Source of the DNA: Otis tarda
Taxonomy: Eukaryota; Chordata; Aves; Otidiformes; Otididae
NCBI GenBank assembly: GCA_026413225.1
Contig: CM048552.1
Span: forward strand, 139,451,053-139,515,052
DNA length: 64,000 nt
Reading direction: 5' to 3'
Shown here: positions 25,039 through 37,300 of the stretch, one piece after another
Position numbering within the stretch: position 1 is the first letter of the stretch
How the letters are laid out: each line of letters opens with the position of its first letter
Translations under genes and position numbers: made by a program
Notes under the pieces: generated by a model
What the model saw: the letters and a program-made list of their open reading frames with translations, nothing else
Databases searched by the model: none
What the model was told of the DNA's origin: nothing

Positions 25039-28000
25039 CAATCTACCAAAAGAATTGTATTGCTTAGGTACATTGGGACTGAGATGGTCTGAGGGCATTT
25101 TTAACAGAGAGGAATGTGAGATAGACTATGTTGCCTTTGTTCCTTGGTTGTCCATTTAGAAAATAAGGATCATATTGATGGTTTTTTTCTGATTAGGATC
25201 AGAAACAACTGCGAAAAGGAAATGCCTCTGGGTGATAAAAGGCTCAAGTTACTTCCTATATACTTACAACCTAAGAGACTTAGGTGACTTCTTTTATTTG
25301 TGTGCATAGTTTTTTCTATGCTCTATTTCATTCCCCTCTGTAACCCATTTACTGGCAGCACTTTGCATATCATTGCATTGTATTGTAATCTCTAAGAAAA
25401 ACTCTGGAAGATCCAAAGGGTAGTGGATTTGGGACCCGTTGTACCATGATGATTTTAAAGAATTCAGTGAAGAGATTTAAAACTAGACCATCTAAAAGAT
25501 GATCTGATTCATTTACTGAAAGAAGAGTGAAGCCTTGCTGTCAAAGCTTACATTTAATTATTTAGTCTCAATCTTCACAAAGTAGAGTTAGAAACGAGAT
25601 GGCAGATAGAATTTTTCCAAGAGATAAAAGACATACAGGAAATAATATTTATGCCAGAAGAGGATCCTAAGACAGTCAAATACTAAAAGATGGGAAAAAC
25701 TTTGTGGTTGGATGAGGCATATAAACTACCAGTGTAATGTGTTTAAGGGAGATCAGAAGGGATCAGATAATTTAATGATGAAGGAAAAGAAGCTGTTACT
25801 AATATGTGATGTATAGGTAATATGTTTCTTTCATAAAGCTTACCAAAAGCACGAAATCAGAAATAGATTTTAGAAGAAAGTACGCTGTTTGCAGATGCAG
25901 CATAATGGCTTGGAATGTTTCTGTGAGTCCTTTAATTTTCTTCATTATCTCTCAACTAATAAAGAAATTGCTGCTGAATACAATATAAAGTGTTTGCTCT
26001 AGCAGATCTGCCAGCTGGCTGTGACCTAGTTGGCATAACCCTTGTTAATCATTCTGAAATTACTACTGTGCATGACCTATAAACACCCTTCCGAGACTGG
26101 ACCTAATAGGATATGTACTTGTATGCTGCGTCCAGCACTTCGGGACAGCCAGATACATTCTTTATGCATGGAACTTGTTTAATGCCTGTTTCAGTCAGCT
26201 AAAACTGTGTATACCAACGACCCTAACCGTGCTGACTATTTTCACTTTCTTATGGCTGTTAAATAGCCCTTACTGGGAGCAACTAACTACTTTTGTTTTC
26301 AGAGCTTAATTCTTTGAAGACATTGTATTCTTTTTGCATGCAGCACACTTACTTTGTGTAGAATTAGAAAATGCTGTTTTTTACATAACCCAAGAGGTGG
26401 TTATTACTAGAAAATATACACACCCTTCCCTGGTTTCCATTTCCTTAGTACAGCATTTTGGCTGTGTACTCCCTAGCTTGCTTTCTCTGATCAGTTAGCT
26501 GTAACTTTATTGGTAAGCTTGACGTGATTTCGATTTCTAAATGGTTCCATGGTGGATGTGTTCCCTCTCTGCTGGCAGGCACATTGCTCTATCTTCCCAC
26601 AACTGGGTGACTGAGGAATGACTGATAGGAGTTCAGACACAATTGGGCTATAGCAGTACGAAAGAGAGCTACATGAGTTGACTATGTGCACATTCTTAGT
26701 CTATTATAAATGCCCTAACTTCCAACCTAGGTGTAAAAAGCATTAATGAAGGATGCTTAAGCAATGCATTTTATCCTACGTTTGTTGTGAGGTTAAGGTA
26801 CACATACTATGCACGGCCATGGTTTATCTAATGTGTTGTAATGGTAATGATTCACACCCTGAGAATTTAAACAGCAGCTCTAGTAACCAAGATGACATAT
26901 GAATATGTAATTGGTAATTTTATCCTCACCGTATCTGAAGGTAATGTGAACTTCAGCTGAAACAGAATAACGTAACAAGGACAGCACCCTGGATGTTCAT
27001 CAACATAAAACAAGGGTGATTCTTCCAACCCCAACATGACATATTGATGGAGTAAATTAAGAAAATTTTCTGTTTTCTTATCAATAATATGAATTTGGTC
27101 ATTTGGAAATCACAGATAGATTGTATCTGTGATTTGCTATGTTCTTTGTGAAAATTATGAGACCAGCATTTATTAGCACATATTTTTTAGCAACACAAAG
27201 AGTGATATACTCCTGCAACCTTGATGCTACTTGTACATTGCCTATGATAGTTTCTGAAGTTCAGGAAGAAGTAGTTTTAAGAGCCTTATATATTGTTTTC
27301 CAAAAGTATGTTGGCTTGCATTTAGCCCAGAAAATACATACACTCTTCTGAATTTTTCTTGAGCAAGAAAAAGCACTAACCTGTTTTCCTGATAATTGCT
27401 TTGAAAATTACTTCATATTTGATTAATATTTCCTGCAAAATTACCTGTATACTCTGATAATTTACATTATACAGTACTTCCTACTGCACAATAGGGTAGC
27501 AGAGATAAGCTCTCAGGTAAGAGAGCTAAAGACAAACTCCCCATTTTTGCTGAAAAGTTATGCTTCATAGGTTAAGTTGCTGGCCCCAGAAATTAGTAAA
27601 AAAATGAAGTGTTCCTTTATTCTCTGAAGAGGATTGTCAGTGCTGTAGCTTGGAGGAAATTAGTTTAAAGAAGCTGGTAGATCTCTCAATTCTCTCCGGA
27701 AAGGAAAACTTGTGTTGAGCACAGCCCTTAAGATTTTAGGGGGAATTGTATGCTGTGTTAGATAAATTTTGAGAACTATATTTTCTTTCTTAAGTTCAGC
27801 AGATGGTAGGTTGGATCTTGCCCAGTCAGCTGTCAGAACACCTATTAAAATAATATCTGCTAGCAGCCAAGTCACTCAGTGTACCCAAGTTAAATACTTG
27901 GGCTTAATGATGGAGAAAGCTGAACACCTTTAGGGAGCAATCCCAAGCTCTAGCAAAGAGGGGTACTGCTAACAGTTAGCAAATGGCCATGACAACACAT

Positions 28001-28837
28001 TTCTCTAGTTTGGACTTTACTGAGCAGAACTGACTTGCTAGACAGGGTTGCTGAAGGAGAAAGCAGCAGTGACTGCCAAAAAAGTAATTTTTACAGTCAT
28101 CAGGAAGGCCTGGCACAAATTCCTACCAGACCAAAGACTACACAGAAAGCATCATTTGTCCTCTGTGGTGAGACTGGGCCATGGCAAAGTAGATCTAAGC
28201 TGCAAAGAAAACCTACATTTTTTCCAGAAATGACAGTATAGATAACAAAGGATAAATGGTTAAAAAGGGTATTATGGGATGCAGACATTTCATTATGACC
28301 TTTCCTGCTTTTTTTTTTTTTTTTTCCCTAAATAGCACAGCAATTTCAGTTTTTCTTAGCTATGCTCCCTTTAGTATAACTACCTTCTGCTTCTCTGCAA
28401 ATAAGGTGCTTTTCTACATCAGCCCTTACCTTTTTATTTTCTCCTTTTGGACTTTTATTCACAGGTCTGAATAGGCATATTTGGTAGTTCCTTTTTCATC
28501 TTTTCATGTAGGCCAAAAGCGGCCCTTTGTTTAGTCATGAGTGTATTTGTGTTTTCTAGAAAAGTCCTAATCTATGCTATGTTTATTTTGAGATACCTTC
28601 TCAGGGTTTTACTTGCACAGAGACTAGTTTTGCAGCCAGTTGTATGATAGCCCAACATTGACTTGTAAAGAATTTGCATCAGAGTTTAAAAGTTTAATTA
28701 TACTACAGTAAGTGGAAATGAGATACAGGGTTTCTTTTTTTTTTTTTTTTTGTTTAAGTTAAATGATTTTGTTTCAAGAGCAGTTAAAATAGGCTTTTGC
28801 ATAAACAAACTCTTAGTATGTAATGTATCCTGAGTGT

Positions 28838-28890
28838 GTATATATACTATGTGTGGTTTTTTATATATATACACATATATATACATACAT
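28838..28890 (+). repeat. TA/CA-rich simple repeat
   Basis: Mixed TA and CA dinucleotide runs (TATATATACACATATATATA-like), partly self-complementary. Confidence 0.75.
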
Positions 28891-30792
28891 ATAAATAATA
28901 TCTGTTACTTTTCACAAATTTCTACTTATCTAATCCATTCTTTAGTAATCTGGGATAAAATAGTTTAGTTGAAGGTGCAACCTGATCCCTTTTAAGTGCT
29001 GGTGATAGATTTCTGTCTCAGAGAAGATAATAATTAATTTGATTCATGAAATCTGGGTAGTTCAAGGGAATCTATTTCCATTTGCATTTGAATGTATTAC
29101 TTTTGCAGTTATTAATGAGCATTTTTTTTTGCCCAAGTAATTAGAAACTTCTCATGTTCTGCAGTCTTAAACATCTTGCGTATTCTCTCTCTTGGACTTT
29201 CTGTTCTCATTCCTCTCCAATTGTAATATTACTCTTAGCTGTTACTTTTTTTTTGTTTTCCTTCATTGACACATCATATGAACTTTATTACAGAAATGTC
29301 AGTAGTTCCTGGAAATTTTAAAAAGCTTTTTGTTACATTATTACCGTCTTGTGGACTTCTTTTTCCTCAATTCATTAGTTTATTTTCCACTGTTTCTGGT
29401 TGAGCATTTGGAAATGACAGTGCTGTACTTTGTTGCATACAATGGCTGCCTGCCTATCTGTTACACGTCAGTGGCCACATATTCATCCTTTTCTTTACTG
29501 TTTCTAACTACCCAGATGGATGTTCCTCTTTAAAGAAAAAAAAAAAAAAGACTTATCAAGGTATTTGGATTATCACTTGTAATTGCCAATTTACCTATTG
29601 CACAATTGCAGCACTGCATTCACTGGAGGTTTTGGTATCCGCCTGTATGCTTAGGGTGTCACTGGACTGCTAAACAAACAAAAACTATGCCCTTACAAAA
29701 CTGATAACTTCCTTAGTTAACATACATTAATTCAGAAATTCTTTGTTTATTTTTTACCTCCATTTCTTCAAGCTTGGGCATGTAGGTAACTGGAAATAAG
29801 TATCTGGAAATAAAATTCAAGTGTAATTTTACTGTTTCAAATATCTTCACTACAAGAAAGAAAATCCACTATTTGATCTGACTGAGTACATTCATACTTA
29901 TGTTCTTTTACTGTACCCATCCTGTAGTTAAATAGAATATTCCTGTCTTTAGAGTTGTCAGCATAGCATATTCATTAGCAATAAAAAGGTTTAAACCTTT
30001 TAAATTAGCAGACTAACAGCCTCAAAGCCTGCAGAGCAGCATCCAAGTTGTAGGGCAATTTAGCTGGCTTTTCAGAAGGCTTTTCTATAATTTAATTTAT
30101 CCTGTCATTTTTTAATGAACTCTTCAATTTGATGTATTTGGATATAAATAAAATTTCCCTTTTTACTCCTCCCCCTCAATTATTTTCTGCTTAAACAGCC
30201 ACAGAGCATATAAAGCTGGTACTGGTCTTTTTTGTTGACAACAGTAGATATAAATTTAGCTTCACAATAAGCAGAATAAACTCCAAGTAGGAAGTCCTTG
30301 TTTTAAGCATACACATTGCTAATAATTAGTGTATTCCAATAATTAGTATATTAGTAGTCATGCGACTTGTCAGATTTATGTTCCAATTCAATATATTTGG
30401 AAGCTTTTGCATTTTTTTAACATTATTTTTTTTTCTTTTCCTAGTCATCATTACTTTAGTATTTTATTTTTATGAAACACAGTAACAACTGCTTCAGCTG
30501 ATATTTTCAATCTCACATTTTTAAAAATTATGTAAGACTGAAGAATACTAAAAAGGGCTACTTAACAGCCAGAGACAATGCCTCACAGCAAAAGATTTAA
30601 AGGAATCAATCAGTTTAGCTTACCAAAAGAAAATTGTAAGTGGCTTGATTACAGTGTTTAAGTATCTTCATGGGGAGAAAATAGCAAGTACTAAAAGAGA
30701 CTCTTTAATGTAACAGAAAGGGCATGACAAGAACCAAGGGCTGAGATTTTGGAGTGAGCTTAATTCAAATACTTCAACCATCCAAATTTTGT

Positions 30793-30853
30793 TTATTATT
30801 TTATTTTATTTTATTATTTTATTTTATTATTTTATTTTATTTTATATTTTTAT
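30793..30853 (+). repeat. (TTTTA)n microsatellite
   Basis: About 60 bases of TTTTA units with occasional TTA interruptions. The overlapping open frame encodes only a low-complexity L/F/Y/I run. Confidence 0.85.
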
Positions 30854-31031
30854 CAGTAAGGACAATTCAAACTTGTAACAAAATTCTAAGAAGTGAAAGG
30901 TTATTCATGTCAGGAATCTATCTGTCTGTGGTGTGCATTAGTATTATAAAAGTCATTGGACTCACAGGGTTTCATAATATAAAAGAGTACTGGAGACTTT
31001 ATAAATATGTTGAGTTTGATTTTTTTTAAAC

Positions 31032-31076
31032 TCTTAAAAGCACATTTTCCATATCTTTAAAAGTACATTTTCAATA
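31032..31076 (+). repeat. 22/23-bp tandem duplication
   Basis: Two adjacent copies, TCTTAAAAGCACATTTTC... and TCTTTAAAAGTACATTTTC..., differ by one inserted T and two substitutions. Confidence 0.8.
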
Positions 31077-34000
31077 TCTTTGTTTTCAGTGATTTGGAAA
31101 ATGCTAGATGACTGGCATCACCTTCCCATTACCAGTCTAACTGGACAATTTATTCCTGCCAGAAAGTTTTCAGTCGGACTGTGGGAGGTGTGTGTGGGCC
31201 TGCACAGGCGGCATTCGGCAGGCTCAAAGGGAAATGTCAGAGGAGAAATCCACGTGTGACCATACGTTATTGTTGATGTTGCTATATTCACTCAGCTTCA
31301 TTTCTTGGAAACACATACAATATATTTCCTTTACTGACAGGGTCAAAGCAGCACGTGTGGAATTAATTGAAATTAATAGTGTCACAGTAGAAGAAAAAAC
31401 AATGTTATACGGAGTGAAGTTTTATTCTATGCAAGACCATATTGTTTCAAAGCGTATCAAATACATTCGATGTCTAATGAATCCTAGAAATGGTGACTTT
31501 GTTGTCTTCTTATTAGTGCATATGCAGATTCCAGAAGTATTTTGCCATTGGTGCGAGCTTGCCTAATTAGACCTGGTTTTTAGGAGTTAAATTGTGGTTG
31601 TCTAAAATGGGAGAAATAATTTTTGACTTGTATTTTGTTTACAGCTTTACTACCAAGGGACAAAGTCCCTTTGTCGCATTGCATACATTTATCATATGAA
31701 CTATGTTGTAGCCTTTAGGCTAATGTGAGGTTTAAAAGCAAATATTCTCAGACTTTCAGTACTTTTGTTGTGGGGTAGATTCAGGTAAAAGGAGAACATA
31801 AGAGAAGTGGATTCTCTTTCATTCACTGTCAACATTTGAGACATTTATCTAGAGTACAGCAGGCAATTCATCTGTTTCCTCTGTAAAGGGAACATGAACC
31901 CAGATGTTCCTATCAAGAGGAAAGTGCTTCAACCACCATACAATGAAGTATCCCACAATGTCTTTTCTTAGCCATTTCCATTTCAAGGGCATCATATTGT
32001 TGAATGTTTGTTGATCTAGACAGCATGCTAGAAAGGGTTGTTCAGGTGCTGCTGACGGAGGAAGACGTTTTCTAATTCTTTCTTCTGTAATATTACCTAT
32101 TGTTAGCTCTAGGTGTGGGAAAAGAAACTACCTCAACAAGAAAGTTTGAAGTTTTGAAGAAATAGAATAAATACTTCAATATAAAGCATATTGGTTACAA
32201 AAGCAGCTAAAATCAATTTCTTTTTATTTTAAACCTGCTTTGACACTGTCAAATTCTTCCTCAAGTCCTCTATTTTTTTTATATCTTGTCACTTTTAAGA
32301 TTGAATCTCTTTCTTGACACCTTTGTTGGAATGCAAGTAAACTTCACTGCACTCAGTTCTCACTGGATTTCTCATTAAATCTTGTTTCCTTTTTTTTTTA
32401 AAAAAAAAAACAAAAATACCATCTACATAAGACTTTCTTTCTTCCTTGGAAATTTTCATTGTGCAAGTTTTTTTGCTTTCCTCCAACCTAATACAAATAT
32501 TTAATGCATCTTCACCCTTCCCTTGTGTGGATAGTATTGTTTCTTTGCTGCCAACAGTTTTTACATGAGCCACCAATGCTAAACTGTATGAGCAAACAGT
32601 ATTGTGTATAATAAGAAAAACATAAAAGCAAAAGAAAATCACAAAAGATGTTTTCATAATATAATTTAAAAAAAGCTTTCAATTTCATCCTGTGGGATCA
32701 CCATATCTTATTTTGTATTTATTAACAGATTAAATTCATAAGAACAGAGAATTCTGTCTTTTCCCTGCCCCTTCCCTGCCCTGTCTGGTATTTAGTGTTA
32801 TGAGAGCTCTTACATAGTAATAACAAATTATAATCATTTGGATATAAAAAACCTAATACTTGTTTCTTAGACATTTGTACCTTTGGTCTCCTGTTTGATC
32901 CCTCTGACTCCCTGCTTTTCATAATATTCCTAGATCTTTCCATGTCCAGTGTAGCAATTCAAGGCAGCAAGAGATGGCATCATTTTGGGTAGTCCTGACT
33001 TACCCACCAACTGGTTAATATGGTTATACTGGCTGGGCTCCCAGTTGTTGCAGTAGAGAAGATAAGAGTTCCTGAGTCAATCCTTGCTTTCATCAGAGGC
33101 AATATTAGTTTGGATCTCTGCTATTCAGACTGCAGATTTATTTTTTTTTGTGAAACTTTTAGCAACGTAAGGCATTGAAGCTGAAATTAATTAACAGTGT
33201 AATTATTTGTAGAGAAGGAAAGACGTAATTCCAGGAGGCTCATTGGCCTATGAAACCAAGTGACAAATGTAATTGTGAAATAAAACCTACAATCTTTCTC
33301 AGAAAAATTCTCGACCAGCTGTGCATATGACAGTCACAGAAATGAAGACCTTCCATCCTCTGTCATGGGATGTTTCAAACCAATTTATGTAATTAATAAG
33401 CTTGATAAAAGAGTTGCTATTTGTAAAGAATAACATATGTACTATTGTATAAAAAAATACCAGGAAATTGTCAATATGTATAGAATATAGGGTAATCTTG
33501 GTTAACACTGATAAGTAACAGAGAGCAGCAAAACTCTCATGGACCAGATTTATTGTTTGACTGTGAAGTAAGAACAGTAGTATCATATAAATAACAACAT
33601 TAAATATAGAACAGAGATAAAAGAACTCTTACTTTCTTTTCTAGAACCTTAATTTAAGTGGCAGAGTGAAATACTTTGCATAGAAAAGAGATTTAATGGT
33701 GTATTTAAAATAAGAAAATAGTTCATGACTTTCTATATGAGAAATGTACTGTGATGTAAGGATAAATCCTTGTTAAATTTTAGACTAAAAGTTTGTTTAC
33801 CATTACCTATTTTGCTACAAAGGTATGACATAACTAGTGTTTTTTATTATTATGTTGTTCTTGACCAAACTGAACACAGGAATAATTTTAATGATTTAAC
33901 TGTATGTCAGATGCTTTGGAAAATTCATTTTAGCTACATTGAATTTTCAGAGATAGTTCTTTTTGTAGTAAGTACTCAGTCTTGTAAAAAAAACCCAAAA

Positions 34001-34127
34001 CTCAAAACATTGTGAGGATACCAGCTGTCAGGATGGTAACTTTGTACAAATATTCAACTAAAATGTTGCAGATATTGCTGGAGAAATAAATGCTAATCAA
34101 AGTTGGATGAAGCAGGACACTGTATTT

Positions 34128-34345
34128 ATAAGGGGGTGTGATGCGGAAGGAGGTGACGCAGGCAAGCAGCTGCCACAGCCCGAAGGTGGCCACCAGTGCC
34201 ACGTAGGTCCCAGCAAAGAGCCCCCAGAACCGGGGGTCCCTGATGGTCCTCCGCACCTCTGAGGTGCAGCAGCTTCACCATCATGTAGATGCCCATGAGG
34301 ATCATAGCCATGAAGGTGTGTCCTTCATGCCTATGTGGCACCCTT
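34128..34345 (-). pseudogene. Frameshifted membrane-protein-like fragment, unidentified
   Basis: A GC-rich island of about 215 bases in AT-rich intron. On the minus strand it encodes two consecutive hydrophobic stretches in adjacent frames. The first is HRHEGHTFMAMILMGIYMMV then KLLHL (up to about 34260). The second is VRRTIRDPRFWGLFAGTY, VALVATFGLWQLLACV, TSFRITPPY (to about 34128). One extra base near 34258 would explain the frame change. The pattern of two transmembrane helices joined by a basic loop, with coding-like codon use, suggests a broken copy of an exon or a retrocopy of a multi-pass membrane protein. There is no poly(A) trace at its 3' side. I do not recognise the parent family. 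Confidence 0.45.
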
Positions 34346-37300
34346 CCCCGTTGTTTAATTTTATCTTTCTAACTGGATGTAGAATTTGGCTTTTTGTTGT
34401 TACCCAAGAATGTATATCAGAAAGTCTGAGATTTCCTTAGACTTCTCACTATCAGAAACTAAGAACATGTGAGACGCCACATGAGGCCTGCGCATGAAGT
34501 TCTAAGTACAGTCAACAGTAGTGGAAAGCATCATGACGGTGGATGTGGTCATTGCAAGTGTAAATGTGTAGCATAGGGCAGGAGCGAATGGATGTGCACT
34601 CCAGGCAGGAGCCTTTCCCCACAGCCCACCTTGCAGCTTTGTTTCCTAGGTAAAGCTTGCTGCCAGTGGCATGTGAGGTCATAATTACAGCAAGGGATTG
34701 TGAGGCCAGGGTAGTTGTCACTGAGAATTATCAAAAGGGGTGAAGCTGTCTGAAAATAATAAAGATAAATAAACAGTATGTTTACTCAGAGGAGTATGTT
34801 TACTCCTGTTCAGAGGAACAGGAATAGGACAGCACAGATGAGGTGAATTAAAATCCAATAGTTTAAATTTTCACAGTGCGTTTTCAGTCATGTTGAACTG
34901 TTTTGGCTGAGTTTGCACAACTATATATATTGGGTTTTGTTTAATTATTTTTTTTTACCTTTGGAGATAATTCAAGTAAAAGGCTACCTAAAGTAGAGTT
35001 TATAAATTTTTATCTGGAAATCTAAATTGTAGTGAAAGTTTAGGCTTCTGAATTATATTTATCTATGACTAAACTTTTGTAATAATGCAGCTTGTTTTTA
35101 CAAAGGAGAGAAATTAATCTGCTTTAAGTTGGATTTTTCTTATTCACAATAATTAGAAAAAAATAGTATCTAATTTAATGAAATAAACCAAATGATAGCT
35201 TAATGCCTTGTAAATAGTAGTAATTCACTTTGACAGTATTGGAGAGTTATTAGGAACAGATTACTCTATGTGCAGGTATTAATTTAAACTAATACTACAT
35301 TGACCTCAGTTGTACCTGACAAAGAAAGCCACTATTGTACCACTGTATTGTTTGATCAAATTGTAACAAAAATTGTACATTTCTAATGCTGTAATGCAAA
35401 GGACTTTTTCTCCTGCATTTTTTTTCCCTGTGTAAACATTGTTATTGATAGTAGCAAATTCCTGGTAAATATTCAAAGCATATACCATCAAAAAGAAAAG
35501 GATCTATTTGTTAACTGGATAATTTTGTTTTTTTCATTTTGTTTAAAGAGACTACTGTAATAATCACATGAAATTATATGTATATATAAAGCAGCCCTTA
35601 GAAATACAAGATGTTTCAGAGAATGACTATAATACAGATGAGATTCAGCTACTAGAGGCAAAACCTTGAGCGAATACTGTCACTGTAAAATACAATACTG
35701 TTTTAAGTATTCCTATGCTTACCATAAGGTTGTCCCAAATAAACCTATATATGTACAGTGTGCAGTGCTGTGTGGGGAACATACTGAGTTGTTCCACCTA
35801 AACTAAGAGTTCTTGGTACTTACCAGAGCTAATTACCTTGAATAGGAAGAATGTGACAGAGTTTTTTTTGCTTCTTGTCACCAACAAGCCTGTTTGGTAC
35901 TAGCTCAAGGATCTCTGTACACTGCTACTTCACACATTGCAGACAATCTCTTAGGAACTCATTAAAGCCATTTTATTTTTCCCTGTATTTGAAACTTCTG
36001 TGTTTTGCCTGGATTATGTATTTATTAATGTAACCTTCATTATTTTACAAGTATCTTACTCTTCTGAAAGCTAATCTGCATTTTAGTATTACATGTCAAC
36101 GTTTTTTTCAACTTTCTATCTAGTCAATGCTTTACTACTTGGTGATATAAGCTGTGAGGTTGAGGTGGTTTTTTTCCTTCAGTAATAGGCTGCACAGTAG
36201 AAACTATAAGAGAACTGTAGATACATGTTTTAGAACTAAACTACTTAGTGAGGTCTCATAAATCCTGCCTATCACTGGTGGCATGAATTGCTTCCTCAAG
36301 AGACTTCTTCTCTCCAGTGGCCTCTGAGGCTCAATTTTGGGTTGGCCCTAAGTTAGGTTTTGAAAGTAAAAATTTTTACAGCCTCTAAGTGTATATAGAT
36401 AACGAAGGCTGAGTTCTATGGTCCTTAGTTCTCTGTTCTTTTTCTAGCATTGCACAGTAAGTATTTACTTCTGTGAGTAATTGCATTGATTTCATGTTAT
36501 TCCTAGTAATTTAACATGTATTACATGGAAAGAGAGTAGAAATCTCACTTTGAGTTTAGTTGGGGATTAAATCATCTTCACAAGGACAGACTAATTGATG
36601 CGTGTAGGAAAAAATCTACAAAAGAGTTAAGGATGTGGAATCTGGAGCCTGGGCTTGAAGCTGCTCCTAGTTATCACATTTGTTACCTTAGATATAGACT
36701 GGAGAAACTAAACATGACTTCCTTAACTGAGGATTGACACATGTCACAGGTTCTACAAGATCTAATGATACACAGTTGACTTTTCCTGAGCAAATTTAAA
36801 CCCCTTATCTGGATTTTGATCGGAAGCTGTTTAGCTGTTCAGGATGCTCTGAAAAAATAATGGAAGTGTCCTTATGTGTGCTCTATTTGTAATTTTAATT
36901 AGTCTATTTCTTTTATTTACTGATATTCTTCATTTCTTCTCATGAAATTAATATTTCTGGTTTCCAGTTAATTTGAATGAGGAGTTTATGTACCCATGCA
37001 TGGATTTCTGATTTTTATTGCTCTGTGACTCTTTCTGATGCCTTCAAACACAGTATAAAGCATGAAAATATTCCACTAACTTTGACCATTTATTCTGAAG
37101 TCTGCTCAGATGGTTACCTTTCTTGTTCCTCTAGCGTTTCAGATCGGTTATTGGTGTTCTGTTCAATTCCTACCCTCTGGCAATACAACTACTTTATATG
37201 ATATTAGATGTAGCCAGATTATTTAATTGTGTGTGTGTGCTATGTATGGACTTTGATTAAGTCGTCCTGGATTTTCATAAGTAAATTTGACAGCAGTTTT

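Larger units (their letters stand above)
16164..34127 (+). other. First half of NLGN4 intron 2
   Basis: Long AT-rich intron without a supported gene. It contains T-runs (18461-18471, 25012-25038, 28311-28326, 28735-28751), T/G runs (18584-18640), TG and TA repeats (17455-17470, 28838-28890) and a (TTTTA)n array at 30793-30853. Candidate regulatory patches at 17.1 kb and 24.2 kb are listed separately. The short open frames show no domains. Confidence 0.5.

Noticed and set aside
30754-31029. Hydrophobic open frame resembling a membrane segment
   Set aside because: The hydrophobic part is encoded by the (TTTTA)n microsatellite.
31192-31566. 124-codon plus-strand open frame
   Set aside because: No recognisable domain, signal or splice context. 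Length is within chance for this much sequence.
34512-34734. Two overlapping minus-strand frames with Cys/His residues near the 34.1-kb fragment
   Set aside because: Spacing does not fit a zinc-finger pattern, the frames compete with each other, and there is no continuity with the membrane-protein-like fragment.
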